A stretch of 64,000 nucleotides of DNA from Rhodoferax sp. PAMC 29310. GTDB taxonomy: Bacteria; Pseudomonadota; Gammaproteobacteria; Burkholderiales; Burkholderiaceae_C. Made by a program: the position numbers and the translations under genes. Each line of letters opens with the position of its first letter. Within the stretch, counting starts at the first letter, position 1. The notes beneath the pieces were generated by a model, which worked only from the letters and a program-made list of their open reading frames with translations, was not told the origin of the DNA and ran no database searches. Of the stretch, positions 25,523-35,874 are shown piece after piece. The stretch lies in the NCBI RefSeq assembly GCF_017948265.1, contig NZ_CP072852.1, positions 186,001 through 250,000 on the forward strand, given 5' to 3'.

Positions 25523-26566
25523 ATGAAAATCAATTCCAAAATGTCTTTGATCAGCTTGGCTGGTGTCGCCCTCATTGCAGCTTCGAGCGTGGCTCATGCC
25601 CAGCAGATCACCGGTGCGGGTGCCAGCTTCCCGGCCCCTGTCTATTCCAAGTGGGCCGCTGACTACAACAAAGCGACCGGCGTTCGAGTGAACTACCAAT
25701 CCGTAGGATCTGGTGCCGGCATCAAGCAAATTGACTCGGGCACGGTGGATTTCGGTGCTTCGGACATGCCTCAGACTGACGAGGTGTTGGCCAAGAAGGG
25801 CCAGATGCAGTTCCCCACCTTGATCGGTGGCACCGTGCCCGTGATCAACGTCAAAGGTATTGCTCCCGGTCAAATGAAGCTTGACGGTCAAGTGCTGGGT
25901 GACATTTACCTGGGCAAGATTACCAAGTGGAATGATGCTGCCATCGTGGCATTGAATCCTGGTTTGGCTCTGCCAGACGCGGCGATCGCCCCAGTTCGCC
26001 GTGCCGATGGATCGGGAACAACGTTTAACTTTACCAATTACCTGAGCCGCGTCCATACTGAGTGGAAGTCGAAAGTGGGTGAGGGCACAGCCGTGAATTG
26101 GCCAGTGGGTGCAGGTGGCAAGGGCAATGAAGGTGTCGCCGCTTTTGTCAGTCGCCTGCCCAACTCGATTGGTTATGTCGAGTACTCGTACGTCAAGCAA
26201 AACAAAATGACTTACACGTTACTGAAAAATCGGGACGGTCTGTTTGTGTCGCCTGACGACGAGTCGTTCAAGGCCGCTGCAGCGGGCGCTGATTGGTCAA
26301 AATCGTTTTATCAGCTGATCACTGACCAGCCTGGCAAGAATGCATGGCCCATCACAACGGCGACTTTTATCTTGATGAACCTCAAGCAAACCAAGCCAGA
26401 AGCCGCGACGGAAACTTTCAAGTTCTTCACGTGGGCGTTCAAAAGCGGCGACAAAATTGCAGCCGATCTGGACTACGTGCCTATGCCTGACAGCGTGGTT
26501 AGCGTGATTGAGAAAGCCTGGGGTCAAGTAAAAGACGAATCCGGCAAGCCGGTGGCATTGAAGTAA
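25523..26566 (+). CDS. pstS: Phosphate ABC transporter, periplasmic phosphate-binding protein
   Basis: PstS captures inorganic phosphate for the PstCAB importer. 347 residues from ATG 25523; an upstream in-frame extension to 25385 would run through the Pho box and is rejected. A signal peptide (MKINSKMSLISLAGVALIAA to AHAQ) precedes the mature start QITGAGASFPAPVYSKW. Phosphate ligands lie in GAGASFPAP, VGSGAGIKQI, DFGASDMP and VRRADGSGTTFNF. AAAAGG is 8 bases upstream. It is the first gene of pstSCAB-phoU-phoB-phoR and probably the most strongly phosphate-regulated. Confidence 0.97.
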   Translation: MKINSKMSLISLAGVALIAASSVAHAQQITGAGASFPAPVYSKWAADYNKATGVRVNYQSVGSGAGIKQIDSGTVDFGASDMPQTDEVLAKKGQMQFPTLIGGTVPVINVKGIAPGQMKLDGQVLGDIYLGKITKWNDAAIVALNPGLALPDAAIAPVRRADGSGTTFNFTNYLSRVHTEWKSKVGEGTAVNWPVGAGGKGNEGVAAFVSRLPNSIGYVEYSYVKQNKMTYTLLKNRDGLFVSPDDESFKAAAAGADWSKSFYQLITDQPGKNAWPITTATFILMNLKQTKPEAATETFKFFTWAFKSGDKIAADLDYVPMPDSVVSVIEKAWGQVKDESGKPVALK

Positions 26567-26598
26567 GTCTTCGGTTTGTTCGTTCATAGGAGTCAAAG

Positions 26599-27630
26599 GT
26601 GTCAACTACACTTCCGGCCAGTGAAATGCCTTTATCCATGTCTGCAAGATCTCCCGGACCTGTCATGACCAATCCCTCTCCTATGAAAGCGGCCCGATCC
26701 GGGCCCATGGCTGACCGCATCTTTGGCTGGCTGGCCAAAGGTGCGGCGCTATTCACCTTGTGTGTACTGATCGCCATCCTGGCTTCCTTGACCAACAGTG
26801 CCTGGCCAGCTATCGAGAAATACGGCTTGGGATTTCTGACCAGCACGACCTGGGACCCCGTTCAAGAGGAGTTTGGCGGGCTTGTCATGATTTATGGCAC
26901 TTTGGCCACCTCATTTATTGCCTTGCTGATTGCCGTTCCGGTGAGTTTTGGCATCGCGTTGTTTCTGACTGAGCTGTCTCCGGCATGGCTGAAGCGCCCC
27001 CTGGGGACGGCCATTGAATTGCTCGCGGCGATACCTTCTATCGTGTACGGCATGTGGGGCCTGTTGGTCTTTGGTCCCATATTGGCTACCTATGTTCAGC
27101 AGCCCTTGCAGGCCATGTTTTCGGATGTGCCCTACCTCGGGGCCTTTTTCTCCGGCCCCCCTGTTGGCATCGGTATTCTCTCTGCGGGCATCATTTTGGC
27201 GATCATGATCATCCCGTTTATTGCGGCCGTCATGCGGGACGTCTTTGAGGTGACGCCCACACTACTCAAAGAGTCAGCCTATGGTCTAGGTGCCACTACT
27301 TGGGAGGTCGTCTCAAAGGTGGTTCTTCCTTACACCAAGGCCGGTGTCATTGGCGGCATCATGCTTGGTTTGGGACGAGCCATTGGCGAGACCATGGCGG
27401 TGACCTTTGTCATTGGTAACTTCAACCAGCTTGACTCCTTGAGCCTGTTTCAGGCAGCCAATAGCATCACTTCAGCATTGGCCAATGAGTTTGCCGAAGC
27501 AGGCGAGGGCCTCCATCAAGCGGCACTCATGTACCTTGGCTTGGTGCTCTTTTTTATTACCTTTGTGATTCTCACCCTGTCCAAATTATTGCTTGCGCAA
27601 CTTAAGAAGAAAGAGGGCGCCAAGACATGA
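26599..27630 (+). CDS. pstC: Phosphate ABC transporter permease PstC
   Basis: One of two inner-membrane subunits of the Pst importer. 343 residues from a GTG start with AGGAG 7 bases upstream; several in-frame ATGs follow within 25 codons. About six membrane segments. The ABC permease EAA-type loop ([20 protein letters not shown], then [19 protein letters not shown]) contacts PstB. The N-terminal ~40 residues are polar and somewhat long. It overlaps pstA by 4 bases. Confidence 0.96.
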   Translation: MSTTLPASEMPLSMSARSPGPVMTNPSPMKAARSGPMADRIFGWLAKGAALFTLCVLIAILASLTNSAWPAIEKYGLGFLTSTTWDPVQEEFGGLVMIYGTLATSFIALLIAVPVSFGIALFLTELSPAWLKRPLGTAIELLAAIPSIVYGMWGLLVFGPILATYVQQPLQAMFSDVPYLGAFFSGPPVGIGILSAGIILAIMIIPFIAAVMRDVFEVTPTLLKESAYGLGATTWEVVSKVVLPYTKAGVIGGIMLGLGRAIGETMAVTFVIGNFNQLDSLSLFQAANSITSALANEFAEAGEGLHQAALMYLGLVLFFITFVILTLSKLLLAQLKKKEGAKT

Positions 27631-28511
27631 CCACCAGTGAAATGCTGCACCAGGCTGCTGCCTTGGAGCGAGATCGCCAAAGCAATTACGCCAGACGCAA
27701 GCTCGTCAACCGCGTGGCCTTGACGCTGTCTTTGGCGGCGATGGCGTTTGGATTGTTTTGGTTGTTCTGGATTTTGTTTGAGACCATTCGGCTGGGCCTC
27801 AGTGGTCTGACGATGGACACATTGACCCAAATGACACCTCCGCCCAACGACGCAGGAGGCTTGGCGAATGCCATTTATGGCTCGTTCCTGATGGTGGCTC
27901 TGGCCACGTTTGTCGGAACTCCCATTGGGATCATGGCTGGCATTTATCTGGCTGAGTTCGACACCAAGGGTTGGTTGGCCAACGTCACGCGTTTTGTCAA
28001 TGACATCTTGTTGTCTGCGCCTTCCATTGTCATTGGACTGTTTGTTTACGCGGTTGTTGTTTCGCGATTTAAATCGTTTTCTGGCTACGCTGGCGTCGTG
28101 GCGTTGGCCATCATTGTGATTCCTGTGGTGATCCGGACCACTGAGAACATGCTCCAGCTTGTGCCGTCGGGGTTGCGAGAGGCAGCTTATGCCCTTGGCG
28201 CTCCGAAGTGGAAGGTCGTGCTGAGCATTACCCTGCGAGCGGCTCGCGCCGGTGTTGTGACGGGTGTACTACTGGGAGTTGCCCGAATCGCAGGAGAGAC
28301 TGCGCCACTGTTGTTCACAGCGTTGAGCAATCAGTTCTGGACATCAAGTCTGAGCGAACCGATGGCGAGCCTTCCGGTGACGATTTTCAAGTTTGCAATG
28401 AGCCCCTACGAGAACTGGCAGAAACTGGCTTGGGCGGGTGTGCTGCTCATCACCATCGCGGTGTTGGGTTTGAATATTCTGGCTCGGGTTTTGACCCGCA
28501 ACAAAAACTGA
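27627..28511 (+). CDS. pstA: Phosphate ABC transporter permease PstA
   Basis: The second Pst permease, 294 residues with about six membrane segments. Typical parts are [39 protein letters not shown] and the EAA-type loop [20 protein letters not shown] with [19 protein letters not shown]. Its ATG overlaps the pstC stop (ATGA), which implies translational coupling. Confidence 0.96.
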   Translation: MTTSEMLHQAAALERDRQSNYARRKLVNRVALTLSLAAMAFGLFWLFWILFETIRLGLSGLTMDTLTQMTPPPNDAGGLANAIYGSFLMVALATFVGTPIGIMAGIYLAEFDTKGWLANVTRFVNDILLSAPSIVIGLFVYAVVVSRFKSFSGYAGVVALAIIVIPVVIRTTENMLQLVPSGLREAAYALGAPKWKVVLSITLRAARAGVVTGVLLGVARIAGETAPLLFTALSNQFWTSSLSEPMASLPVTIFKFAMSPYENWQKLAWAGVLLITIAVLGLNILARVLTRNKN

Positions 28512-28545
28512 GCCCCTGGTGGCGTACACGAGAGAATTGGCAAAC

Positions 28546-29331
28546 ATGATTACTGCTACTGTTGCTGCGATTGAGGAACGAACCAAAATTTCGGTCAAAA
28601 ACCTTGATTTTTATTACGGCAAATTCCACGCGCTGAAAAATATCAACCTTGAGATTCCTGAGAAAAAGGTAACGGCCTTCATTGGCCCGTCTGGTTGCGG
28701 CAAGTCCACATTGCTGCGTATTTTTAACCGGATGTTTGAGCTGTATCCAGAGCAGCGCGCGGAGGGTGAAGTTTTGCTGGACGGCGAGAACCTGCTGACC
28801 AGCAAGAAAGACGTGGCCTTGCTGCGTGCCAAAGTTGGCATGGTTTTCCAAAAGCCAACCCCTTTCCCGATGTCGATTTACGACAACATTGCGTTTGGCG
28901 TCAAACTGTTTGAGTCACTCAATACGACCGATATGGAAGAGCGTGTGGAGTGGGCTTTGCGCAAAGCGGCCTTGTGGACCGAGGTCAAAGACAAGCTGAA
29001 TCAAAGCGGGTCCAGTCTGTCGGGTGGGCAACAGCAACGTTTGTGTATCGCACGGGGCATTGCGATCAAACCTGAGGTGCTCCTGCTCGACGAGCCCTGC
29101 TCGGCGCTCGACCCTATCTCGACGGCCAAGGTGGAAGAGTTGATCACCGAGCTCAAGAGTGATTACACGGTGGTGATCGTGACGCACAACATGCAGCAGG
29201 CTGCTCGTTGCAGCGACTACACCGCCTATATGTACCTGGGTGATTTGATGGAGTTTGGCTCAACCGAGCAAATGTTCTTCAAGCCGACACGCAAAGAAAC
29301 AGAAGATTACATTACCGGCCGTTTTGGCTAA
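28546..29331 (+). CDS. pstB: Phosphate ABC transporter ATP-binding protein PstB
   Basis: ATPase that powers Pst uptake. I use ATG 28546 ([20 protein letters not shown]), which matches the usual N-terminus; a GTG 9 codons earlier at 28519 has no ribosome site. 261 residues. Walker A is [12 protein letters not shown], the Q-loop [16 protein letters not shown], signature [13 protein letters not shown], Walker [14 protein letters not shown] and the switch histidine in [10 protein letters not shown]. It ends with the typical [11 protein letters not shown]. phoU follows 9 bases later. Confidence 0.97.
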   Translation: MITATVAAIEERTKISVKNLDFYYGKFHALKNINLEIPEKKVTAFIGPSGCGKSTLLRIFNRMFELYPEQRAEGEVLLDGENLLTSKKDVALLRAKVGMVFQKPTPFPMSIYDNIAFGVKLFESLNTTDMEERVEWALRKAALWTEVKDKLNQSGSSLSGGQQQRLCIARGIAIKPEVLLLDEPCSALDPISTAKVEELITELKSDYTVVIVTHNMQQAARCSDYTAYMYLGDLMEFGSTEQMFFKPTRKETEDYITGRFG

Positions 29332-29340
29332 GGAGACAAC

Positions 29341-30042
29341 ATGCCTGATAAACATATTTCCACCCAGTTTGACAGCGAGCTCAGCGCTGTCTCTGGTCGA
29401 GTCATGGAGCTTGGCGGCTTGGTCGAATTACAGATTCGCCAGGCGATTTACGCTTTGTCCCAGTTCAATCTGGAAGTGGCGAACCAGGTGACGGCCGATG
29501 AGGCTCGCGTGAATGCCATGGAGGTGGAAATTGACCGGGAGCTGTCCAGCATTATTGCCAGGCGTCAACCTACCGCCCGCGACCTGCGCTTGTTGATCGC
29601 AATTTCAAAAACAACTGCCAATCTAGAACGGGTGGGCGATGAAGCCGAGAAGATTGCACGCATGGTGCGCTCCATCATCAGCAGTGGTGCGCCCCGGTCG
29701 TTGCCCTCGCTGGAGTTGCGAGTGGCGGCGGACATGGCGTCCGGATTGCTGCGTAAGGCGCTGGACGCCTTTGCCCGGCTTGATACGGCGGCTGCCGTGT
29801 CCATCTTGAAAGAAGATGACCTGATTGACAAGGAGTTTGACGGCTTCGTGCGCAAGCTTATCACCTACATGATGGAAGACCCGCGCATGATTTCGCCGAG
29901 TCTGGATTTGCTCTTTTTGGCCAAAGCCATTGAGCGCATTGGCGACCACTCCAAGAACATCGCCGAGTTCATTATTTACGTAGTCAAAGGTGCGGATGTG
30001 CGCCACACCTCCATTGAAGAAATTGAGTCGGTCGTGAAATGA
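29341..30042 (+). CDS. phoU: Phosphate-specific transport system accessory protein PhoU
   Basis: PhoU links the Pst transporter to the PhoR kinase and damps the Pho response when phosphate is plentiful. 233 residues, two three-helix PhoU repeats (about 10-115 and 120-220). Metal-binding EXXXD-type helices include LERVGDEAEKIARMV and IERIGDHSKNIAEFIIYVVK. GGAG lies 7 bases before the ATG. It overlaps phoB by 4 bases. Confidence 0.96.
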   Translation: MPDKHISTQFDSELSAVSGRVMELGGLVELQIRQAIYALSQFNLEVANQVTADEARVNAMEVEIDRELSSIIARRQPTARDLRLLIAISKTTANLERVGDEAEKIARMVRSIISSGAPRSLPSLELRVAADMASGLLRKALDAFARLDTAAAVSILKEDDLIDKEFDGFVRKLITYMMEDPRMISPSLDLLFLAKAIERIGDHSKNIAEFIIYVVKGADVRHTSIEEIESVVK

Positions 30043-30761
30043 GGCAGCAACCCCGTGTGTTGATTGTGGAGGACGAGCCCGCGATTGCTGAGCTTATCGC
30101 TGTCAACCTGCGTCACAACGGATTTTGCCCCACTTGGGCCATGGACAGTGCCTCTGCCCAAATTGAGCTGGATGCCGTTCTGCCTGATGTCATACTTTTG
30201 GATTGGATGCTGCCGGGAGAGAGTGGACTGGTTCTGGCCAAGCGGTGGAGAGCCCATTCGCGGACGAAAGACGTCCCTATCATCATGTTGACCGCACGTG
30301 GGGACGAGCAAGACCGCGTTTCGGGTTTGGACGCTGGGGCAGACGATTACATTGCCAAACCGTTCTCCACCAAAGAGCTGCTGGCCCGCGTGCGCGCCGT
30401 GTTGCGCCGCAGAGCGCCAGAGCAAGTCGGTGGTGTAGTAGCGGTAGGCGCACTGTCGCTGGACGCCTCAACCTACCGGGTCACCTACGGGGACGAGGCG
30501 CTGAAGTTGGGTCCCACAGAGTTCAAATTGCTTCACTACTTGATGACGCATGCCGAACGGGTTCACAGCCGCGCGCAGTTGCTGGACAAGGTCTGGGGTG
30601 ACCATGTCTTTATCGAGGAAAGAACGGTTGATGTTCATGTCAAGCGGCTGCGCGAAGCGCTTGGTGCGACAGCCAGCCTCATGATTGAAACTGTGCGTGG
30701 TGCTGGTTACCGCATCACCTCCCAAGTGACCGCTGTGGTGAAGTCAAAGGCCAGCGCGTGA
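30039..30761 (+). CDS. phoB: Phosphate regulon response regulator PhoB
   Basis: An OmpR-type regulator of 240 residues that, when phosphorylated by PhoR, binds Pho boxes such as that before pstS. Receiver domain about 5-120 with acidic pocket VEDEP, phospho-acceptor D55 (LLDWMLPGESG), T in MLTARGDE and K in IAKPFSTKE. The winged-helix DNA-binding domain is at about 135-230 (LGPTEFKLLHYLMTHAERVH, RTVDVHVKRLREAL, ETVRGAGYRIT). The start overlaps the phoU stop (ATGA). Confidence 0.97.
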   Translation: MRQQPRVLIVEDEPAIAELIAVNLRHNGFCPTWAMDSASAQIELDAVLPDVILLDWMLPGESGLVLAKRWRAHSRTKDVPIIMLTARGDEQDRVSGLDAGADDYIAKPFSTKELLARVRAVLRRRAPEQVGGVVAVGALSLDASTYRVTYGDEALKLGPTEFKLLHYLMTHAERVHSRAQLLDKVWGDHVFIEERTVDVHVKRLREALGATASLMIETVRGAGYRITSQVTAVVKSKASA

Positions 30762-30806
30762 CACTGCGCCGGCTGGGATAGAAATGATCGACGGTCTGGG
30801 TTAAAC

Positions 30807-32144
30807 ATGTTGTGGCGTCTTTTCACGTTTTTGATTTTTCAAGCTGCTGGCGCGACCATTGGATGGATGCAGCCGGGCCCGCTTCGCCCAACATTGGGGG
30901 CTCTGCTTGGCGTCGTGGGCGGCGGAGTTATATGGCTGCTGATTGATATGTCCAGGGGAGTTCGCCTACTTCGTTGGTTGCGGCTTGGCGCGACCTCTGA
31001 AGTAGCAATGCGCACGGGGATGTGGGGCGAGTTGTCGGATCGCGTGAGGCGGCTGGTTCGTAACAGAGAACAGTTGACGCTTGAAAGTCAGAGTCGATTG
31101 CAGGACTTTCTGGCCGCCTTCCAAGCCTCCCCCAATGGGGTCGTGATGCTGGATTCACATGGACAAATTGAATGGTTCAATCAAATCGCAGCCAGTCACT
31201 TCGGGCTGGATTCCGAGCGGGATAAATTGCAGCATTTCGGGAACTTGGTTCGCGATCCGGGTTTTGCCAGCTACTTTTCAAGTCAAAATTATTCGACCGA
31301 ACTGGTGATGCCGGGGCGTGAAAGCACGCCGTCCAGACCGGTCAAGTTGTCAGTTCAGCTTCACCCTTACGGAGAGGGGCGTCTGCTGCTGCTGTCAAGA
31401 GATGTGACGGCGGTGGAGCAGGCGGAGGCGATGCGACGGGACTTCGTTGCCAACGTCTCCCACGAAATTCGCACACCACTCACGGTTCTTTCGGGATTCG
31501 TGGAAACGCTGCAGACCCTGCCTCTGGATGAAGAAGAGCGAGTGCGCTACCTGGCTTTGATGGCCTTGCAGGCGGAACGCATGCAAACCCTGGTCAGCGA
31601 CCTGTTGACACTTTCCCGTCTCGAGGGGAGTCCGCCCCCTGGCGGTTCCGAGTGGATTCAGGTCGGCAGTCTAGCGGCTGATCTCGAGCAAGAAGGCCGC
31701 AGTCTGTCAGCGGCGCTGCATGGCTCACCGGATTGTGTGCATCACCTCCTTTTTGAGACATCGTTCCTCGGGGCGCTTGCCGGTTCGCGCAACGAATTGC
31801 GAAGTGCCATGAGTAATCTGGTCGGTAACGCGATTCGTTACACGGCCGCAGGGGGTAAAATCAAGGTTCGAACCACTTTGTTGCCGGATGGAAAAGGCGA
31901 GTTTTCTGTGACGGACAGCGGCCCCGGTATTGCTGAAGAGCATATTCCCCGACTGACTGAGCGCTTCTATCGGGTGGACCGAAGCCGTTCTCGCGATACG
32001 GGGGGGACTGGTCTGGGGCTCGCTATCGTCAAGCATGTGGCTCAGCGTCATGGTGCCGAGCTGAAGATCGAGAGCCAGTTGGGTGTTGGCTCGACCTTCA
32101 ATATCATTTTTCCAGCCAGTCGAATGCGACAACCTTCGGCGTAG
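30807..32144 (+). CDS. phoR: Phosphate regulon sensor histidine kinase PhoR
   Basis: 445 residues. Two N-terminal membrane segments (about 5-22 and 28-48) with almost no periplasmic part, as in other PhoR proteins, then a PAS domain (about 95-205: LDSHGQIEWFNQIAASHFGL). The HisKA box is ANVSHEIRTPLTVLSGF with the phospho-acceptor H219. HATPase motifs follow: N-box SNLVGNAIRYTA, G1 VTDSGPGI, G2 GGTGLGLAIVKH. It phosphorylates PhoB when phosphate is scarce and responds to PstB/PhoU. It is 45 bases downstream of phoB and converges on the next gene with 3 bases between stops. Confidence 0.96.
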   Translation: MLWRLFTFLIFQAAGATIGWMQPGPLRPTLGALLGVVGGGVIWLLIDMSRGVRLLRWLRLGATSEVAMRTGMWGELSDRVRRLVRNREQLTLESQSRLQDFLAAFQASPNGVVMLDSHGQIEWFNQIAASHFGLDSERDKLQHFGNLVRDPGFASYFSSQNYSTELVMPGRESTPSRPVKLSVQLHPYGEGRLLLLSRDVTAVEQAEAMRRDFVANVSHEIRTPLTVLSGFVETLQTLPLDEEERVRYLALMALQAERMQTLVSDLLTLSRLEGSPPPGGSEWIQVGSLAADLEQEGRSLSAALHGSPDCVHHLLFETSFLGALAGSRNELRSAMSNLVGNAIRYTAAGGKIKVRTTLLPDGKGEFSVTDSGPGIAEEHIPRLTERFYRVDRSRSRDTGGTGLGLAIVKHVAQRHGAELKIESQLGVGSTFNIIFPASRMRQPSA

Positions 32145-32147
32145 CCT

Positions 32148-33869
32148 CTAAAACCGGTGATCGGTTTTGCGACGAAAGACTGTGAGGTCTTCATCCCGGT
32201 CTGCAGGGTGACGCAAAGAGCTGTGATAAGTCCACTCGTCCCGGTTCACTGCATTTGACAGTGTCGGCATTGAATCTTTGTCAACGATCAGCCAAGGGCA
32301 AGAGGCTGATTGAGAGGCGGGCACAACTCTTAGTTTCCCGTGGAATCGAAATGCCGCCACTTGACTGCGGTTAAGCCCGTGCACTTGCACGCAGGATGGC
32401 TGAAGCTTCATGACGATCAAGGTGCGTCGCACCAATGGAGCGTAGCTGCGGGCATAGTCCAGCAAGGGCAGCCACAAGGTCATCAAAAGCAACCAACTCA
32501 GTGCTGCACCGCCAGCGGGCAGTACCAGGCTTTTCCAGATCGCAGTACGATGCCGGCCCACACGCCATTTCACCAGCCAAAGCCAGGCCAGTGTCGCGGC
32601 GACGGCAAAAACGAACGCAGTGATCGAGAAGCTGCTTTCAAATCCAGGCGCCAGGCGCGTCACGTTGGCAGCTGGTTGGCGGGGTACGCCGGTCTGCATG
32701 GAAATCCAGACCACCCAAATAATCAGGGCACAGCCCGAGAAAAAGAGCAGGGTAAACCAATCGATCAAAGCGGCGACGCTTCGGCGAAGAGTGGGCAGCG
32801 CAAAAGCGGCGAGCGCGGCCATCGCCGGTAGGGCCAGCAAGAGTGCGCGGTCTGCCGAGGCAGTGGTGAGCGTCGCGGTGATGGCAGTAACAACAAACAG
32901 CAATGGCAGTGACAAATGGCGGCTTGGCACACCTTTGCGGGCGCGTTGGCGGCGCCATCGCCACAAGGTCCACAGGGCCAACGGCCAGGCCGGCCAGGTA
33001 AACCAAAGAAATAAACGCCCCAGACTGCGCCACTCGTCCCAGCTGGCGTGGGGCAGATCAATGCGCCATCGCCATAGTCCCAGTCCAGTTGAGAGTGCGA
33101 TGGAAACACCTGCCGCGGCAGCAATGAAAGCAGCCTCTGTGCGCTTTCCTGGTCTGGGTCGCTCGCTTTCTGTTCGGTCGAGCAAGTGAATCAATGCGCC
33201 ACCCAACCCGAGAACGCTGGCCATCACAGGCGCGCCAGACAAAGCCAATCCAATAAGTCCGACGCCGCTCGCCACCGTGGCGTATGTGGCTCGATAAGGA
33301 AGAGCGGCAAATCCATAGAAGAGCAGCGCCGTAAAGCTCAGTTGTGCCAGGGCCGGCGTTGTTTCGTGGGCGAGCTGAGCCAACCCCAAGCAGGCGATAA
33401 ACGCAAGCAAGCCGCCATCTGCCATGGCGCGGGCATAGTCGGCAGGCCTTGCCTCACCGCCGAAGGCAAAAGCGACGGGTTGGGCTTGCGGACTGCGAGC
33501 GAGGTAGTAGGTTCCATACCAGGTGGCGGTCAGCGCCAGGGCGAGCATCAAACCAAAGGGAATTCGAGCGGCGAAGTCGGGTGCTATCCAGGCTGGCGCC
33601 AGCTGCATCGCCCAGGCACCGAGCCAATAGGGCACAAGCGCATCCACGTCGGGCGCCATGCCCATTAGTTTGGGAGAGAACCAATGACCTGCACCGCCTG
33701 CCAGCTCGGCCATGTACCCGAAGGAGGACATGTCGGCACTTTTCCATGGCACTCTACCAAGGTAGCCTGGAAGGACGTACGCAATGCAGAAAAGCAGCAA
33801 AGCGATCCTCGGCAGGCGCTTGACTGCGCCTTGGGCAACAATGGCTGGGGTGGGCTGGTTCACATTCAA
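32148..33869 (-). CDS. Polytopic membrane protein, glycosyltransferase-39-like
   Basis: 573 residues with about ten to twelve membrane segments and a C-terminal soluble stretch of ~100 residues (about 475-573). The N-terminal part (YVLPGYLGRVPWKSADMSSF) resembles the first loop of ArnT/PMT-type glycosyltransferases, where an acidic residue is catalytic; here D is present in KSADM. The pattern suggests a lipid-linked sugar transferase, but the family assignment is weak and the acceptor unknown. It stands alone, convergent with phoR, with a terminator of the neighbouring rpmE2 just upstream. Confidence 0.65.
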   Translation of the reverse strand: MNVNQPTPAIVAQGAVKRLPRIALLLFCIAYVLPGYLGRVPWKSADMSSFGYMAELAGGAGHWFSPKLMGMAPDVDALVPYWLGAWAMQLAPAWIAPDFAARIPFGLMLALALTATWYGTYYLARSPQAQPVAFAFGGEARPADYARAMADGGLLAFIACLGLAQLAHETTPALAQLSFTALLFYGFAALPYRATYATVASGVGLIGLALSGAPVMASVLGLGGALIHLLDRTESERPRPGKRTEAAFIAAAAGVSIALSTGLGLWRWRIDLPHASWDEWRSLGRLFLWFTWPAWPLALWTLWRWRRQRARKGVPSRHLSLPLLFVVTAITATLTTASADRALLLALPAMAALAAFALPTLRRSVAALIDWFTLLFFSGCALIIWVVWISMQTGVPRQPAANVTRLAPGFESSFSITAFVFAVAATLAWLWLVKWRVGRHRTAIWKSLVLPAGGAALSWLLLMTLWLPLLDYARSYAPLVRRTLIVMKLQPSCVQVHGLNRSQVAAFRFHGKLRVVPASQSASCPWLIVDKDSMPTLSNAVNRDEWTYHSSLRHPADRDEDLTVFRRKTDHRF

Positions 33870-33935
33870 TACAGGTCAAGAGGGCCCTTAGGCCCGAATT
33901 CCAAATGGATTCTGATGTGGCATGTTAGCGTCAAC

Positions 33936-33969
33936 AAAAAAGGCAGCACGGTTGCCCGAGCTGCCTTTT
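33936..33969 (-). terminator. Rho-independent terminator of rpmE2
   Basis: AAAAGGCAGC and GCTGCCTTTT arms flank a 12-base loop. On the minus strand the stem ends in TTTTTT, 20 bases beyond the rpmE2 stop. A T-run on the other strand means it may work in both directions. Confidence 0.85.
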
Positions 33970-33988
33970 CGCACATAGCGCTTGCCGA

Positions 33989-34261
33989 TTATTCGGCAGC
34001 AGCTTCCACGGCTTTGGGTTTGCCAAAACGGTTGCGGAAACGCTCAACACGCCCACCCATGTTGTCCACGGATTTCTGTGTACCTGTGTAGAAGGGGTGC
34101 GACTCGCTGGTGGTCTCCAGCTTGATCAGTGGCAGCTCGCGGCCGTCTTCCATTTTGATCATCTCGCGGGTGCTTGCGCAAGAGCGTGTCACGAATTTGA
34201 ATCCATTGGACATGTCCTGGAAGCAAATCTCGCGGTAATTGGGGTGAATGCCTTCTTTCAT
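33989..34261 (-). CDS. rpmE2: Ribosomal protein bL31, type B
   Basis: 90 residues from ATG 34261 ([20 protein letters not shown]) with GGAG 6 bases upstream. It has [20 protein letters not shown] and then FRNRFGK, the standard L31 C-terminal part. It lacks the CxxC zinc residues of type A L31, so it is the zinc-free type B form that replaces the zinc-binding form during zinc shortage. The C-terminal AVEAAAE is a short extra tail. It lies between rho and the membrane protein gene. Confidence 0.95.
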   Translation of the reverse strand: MKEGIHPNYREICFQDMSNGFKFVTRSCASTREMIKMEDGRELPLIKLETTSESHPFYTGTQKSVDNMGGRVERFRNRFGKPKAVEAAAE

Positions 34262-34375
34262 ATCTTCTCCATCAGTTGCGCTAGCCGCGTCAGCCCTTGT
34301 GTTCGCCTTGTACAACCCTTGTGCAAGACACGCCCACAATACAAAGCCGTATCGTACTTGTCGCGAAAACCCTAG

Positions 34376-34381
34376 ATTATA
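34376..34381 (-). promoter_or_regulatory. Putative -10 of the rpmE2 promoter
   Basis: A perfect TATAAT on the minus strand, 115 bases upstream of the rpmE2 ATG. The best -35 (TTGGCC) is 19 bases away, longer than ideal. The leader of about 105 bases could carry regulation. Confidence 0.4.
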
Positions 34382-34417
34382 GCCGTAGCGCTGATCATTA
34401 GGCCAAGGCCCACCAGA

Positions 34418-35680
34418 TCAACCACCTCGACGCATTTGGTCGAAGAATTCGCTGTTGGTTTTGGTCGCCCGCATTTGCTTGAGCACCATCTCCATGGAAT
34501 CTACTTCGTCCATGTTGTAGAGAAATTGACGCAAGATGCGGGTTTTTTGCAGAATATCCGGGGCCAAGAGCAGCTCCTCACGGCGTGTACCGCTGCGATT
34601 CAGCTGAATGGACGGGAAAACACGTTTCTCGTAAAGACGGCGATCCAGGTGAATCTCGCTGTTGCCCGTGCCTTTGAATTCTTCAAAAATCACCTCGTCC
34701 ATGCGGCTTCCGGTGTCAACCAGGGCTGTGGCGATGATGGTTAGTGAGCCGCCTTCTTCCACATTGCGAGCCGCACCCAGAAAACGCTTGGGCCGTTGCA
34801 GGGCGTTGGAGTCCACACCACCCGTCAGCACTTTGCCGGAGGATGGTACGACGTTGTTGTAAGCGCGAGCCAAACGGGTGATGGAGTCGAGCAAAATCAC
34901 CACGTCTTTTTTCAACTCAACCAGGCGTTTGGCGCGCTCGATCACCATCTCGGCCACGTGAACGTGACGAGCCGCTGGCTCGTCAAACGTGGAGGCAATC
35001 ACTTCACCCTTGACGGTGCGCTGCATCTCAGTCACCTCTTCAGGGCGCTCATCAATCAGCAGCACCATCATGTGGCTGTCAGGATAGTTGGCCGAGATAG
35101 CGTGCGCGATGTGCTGCATCATCACGGTCTTGCCGCTTTTCGGCGGCGCAACCAGTAAGGCGCGTTGGCCCTTGCCGATGGGGGCAATGATGTCAATGAC
35201 GCGGCCGGTGATGTTCTCTTCGCTCTTGTTGTCTTGCTCAAGTCGCATCTGCACCTTGGGAAACAGCGGCGTCAAGTTCTCGAACATGACCTTGTGCTTG
35301 TTGCTCTCAGGCGAGTCGCCGTTGACCTTGTCCAGCTTGTTCAGGGCAAAGTAGCGTTCACCGTCTTTGGGTGTGCGCACTTCACCTTCAATCATGTCGC
35401 CGGTGTGCAAGTTAAAGCGGCGCACCTGGCTGGGGCTGATGTAAATGTCGTCGGTGCTGGCGGTGTAGCTGGTGTCGGGACTGCGCAAGAAGCCAAACCC
35501 GTCGGGCAGAATTTCCAGCACGCCATCGGCAATGATTTGCTCGCCAGTGCGGGCACGCTTCTTAATGATGGCGAACATCAGCTCCTGCTTGCGCATCCGG
35601 CCGGTGTTTTCAATCTCAAGCTCTTCAGCTTGCTTGAGGACTTCGGACACGTGCAGTGCCTTGAGTTCGTTTAGGTGCAT
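34418..35680 (-). CDS. rho: Transcription termination factor Rho
   Basis: The hexameric RNA-dependent ATPase that ends transcription. 420 residues from ATG 35680 ([20 protein letters not shown]), the standard length; an upstream extension to 35746 is rejected. The N-terminal helical and cold-shock-like RNA-binding domains include [13 protein letters not shown]. The P-loop is [18 protein letters not shown], Walker [17 protein letters not shown], and the R-loop [20 protein letters not shown]. It is followed by rpmE2 on the same strand, and trxA lies upstream. Confidence 0.98.
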   Translation of the reverse strand: MHLNELKALHVSEVLKQAEELEIENTGRMRKQELMFAIIKKRARTGEQIIADGVLEILPDGFGFLRSPDTSYTASTDDIYISPSQVRRFNLHTGDMIEGEVRTPKDGERYFALNKLDKVNGDSPESNKHKVMFENLTPLFPKVQMRLEQDNKSEENITGRVIDIIAPIGKGQRALLVAPPKSGKTVMMQHIAHAISANYPDSHMMVLLIDERPEEVTEMQRTVKGEVIASTFDEPAARHVHVAEMVIERAKRLVELKKDVVILLDSITRLARAYNNVVPSSGKVLTGGVDSNALQRPKRFLGAARNVEEGGSLTIIATALVDTGSRMDEVIFEEFKGTGNSEIHLDRRLYEKRVFPSIQLNRSGTRREELLLAPDILQKTRILRQFLYNMDEVDSMEMVLKQMRATKTNSEFFDQMRRGG

Positions 35681-35816
35681 GGAATGGCCCAAGTGGGTGT
35701 TGAACGAAATACGGGGGAGTGTTGGGTGAGGCGGCGGTAGCCTCAACCTCTTGGCGTTAGCCTGGAACTCGAACCGGCTCGGGGTGGGAGGCGGTGAACT
35801 ATATTAATTATGACAG
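35681..35816 (-). promoter_or_regulatory. rho leader region
   Basis: 136 bases between the trxA terminator and rho. TGAGGC (35727-35732) and GCCTCA (35740-35745) form a small hairpin about 47 bases before the rho ATG. Near the trxA terminator the minus strand is AT-rich (ATAATTAATATAG) and may hold the promoter. Rho genes are often autoregulated through the leader; nothing here proves it. Confidence 0.35.
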
Positions 35817-35850
35817 GAAAAAAATTGCCTCGGCGCGGCGCCAAGGCAAT
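35817..35850 (-). terminator. Rho-independent terminator of trxA
   Basis: ATTGCCT and AGGCAAT arms, with GGCGC/GCGCC inside, followed on the minus strand by TTTTTTT. It lies 25 bases after the trxA stop. Confidence 0.92.
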
Positions 35851-35874
35851 TGGGTTGAATCAGCTCTTGACGAC

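Noticed and set aside
33186..33668. A 160-codon plus-strand frame with many charged residues
   Set aside because: It is antisense to the polytopic membrane protein, which explains the composition.
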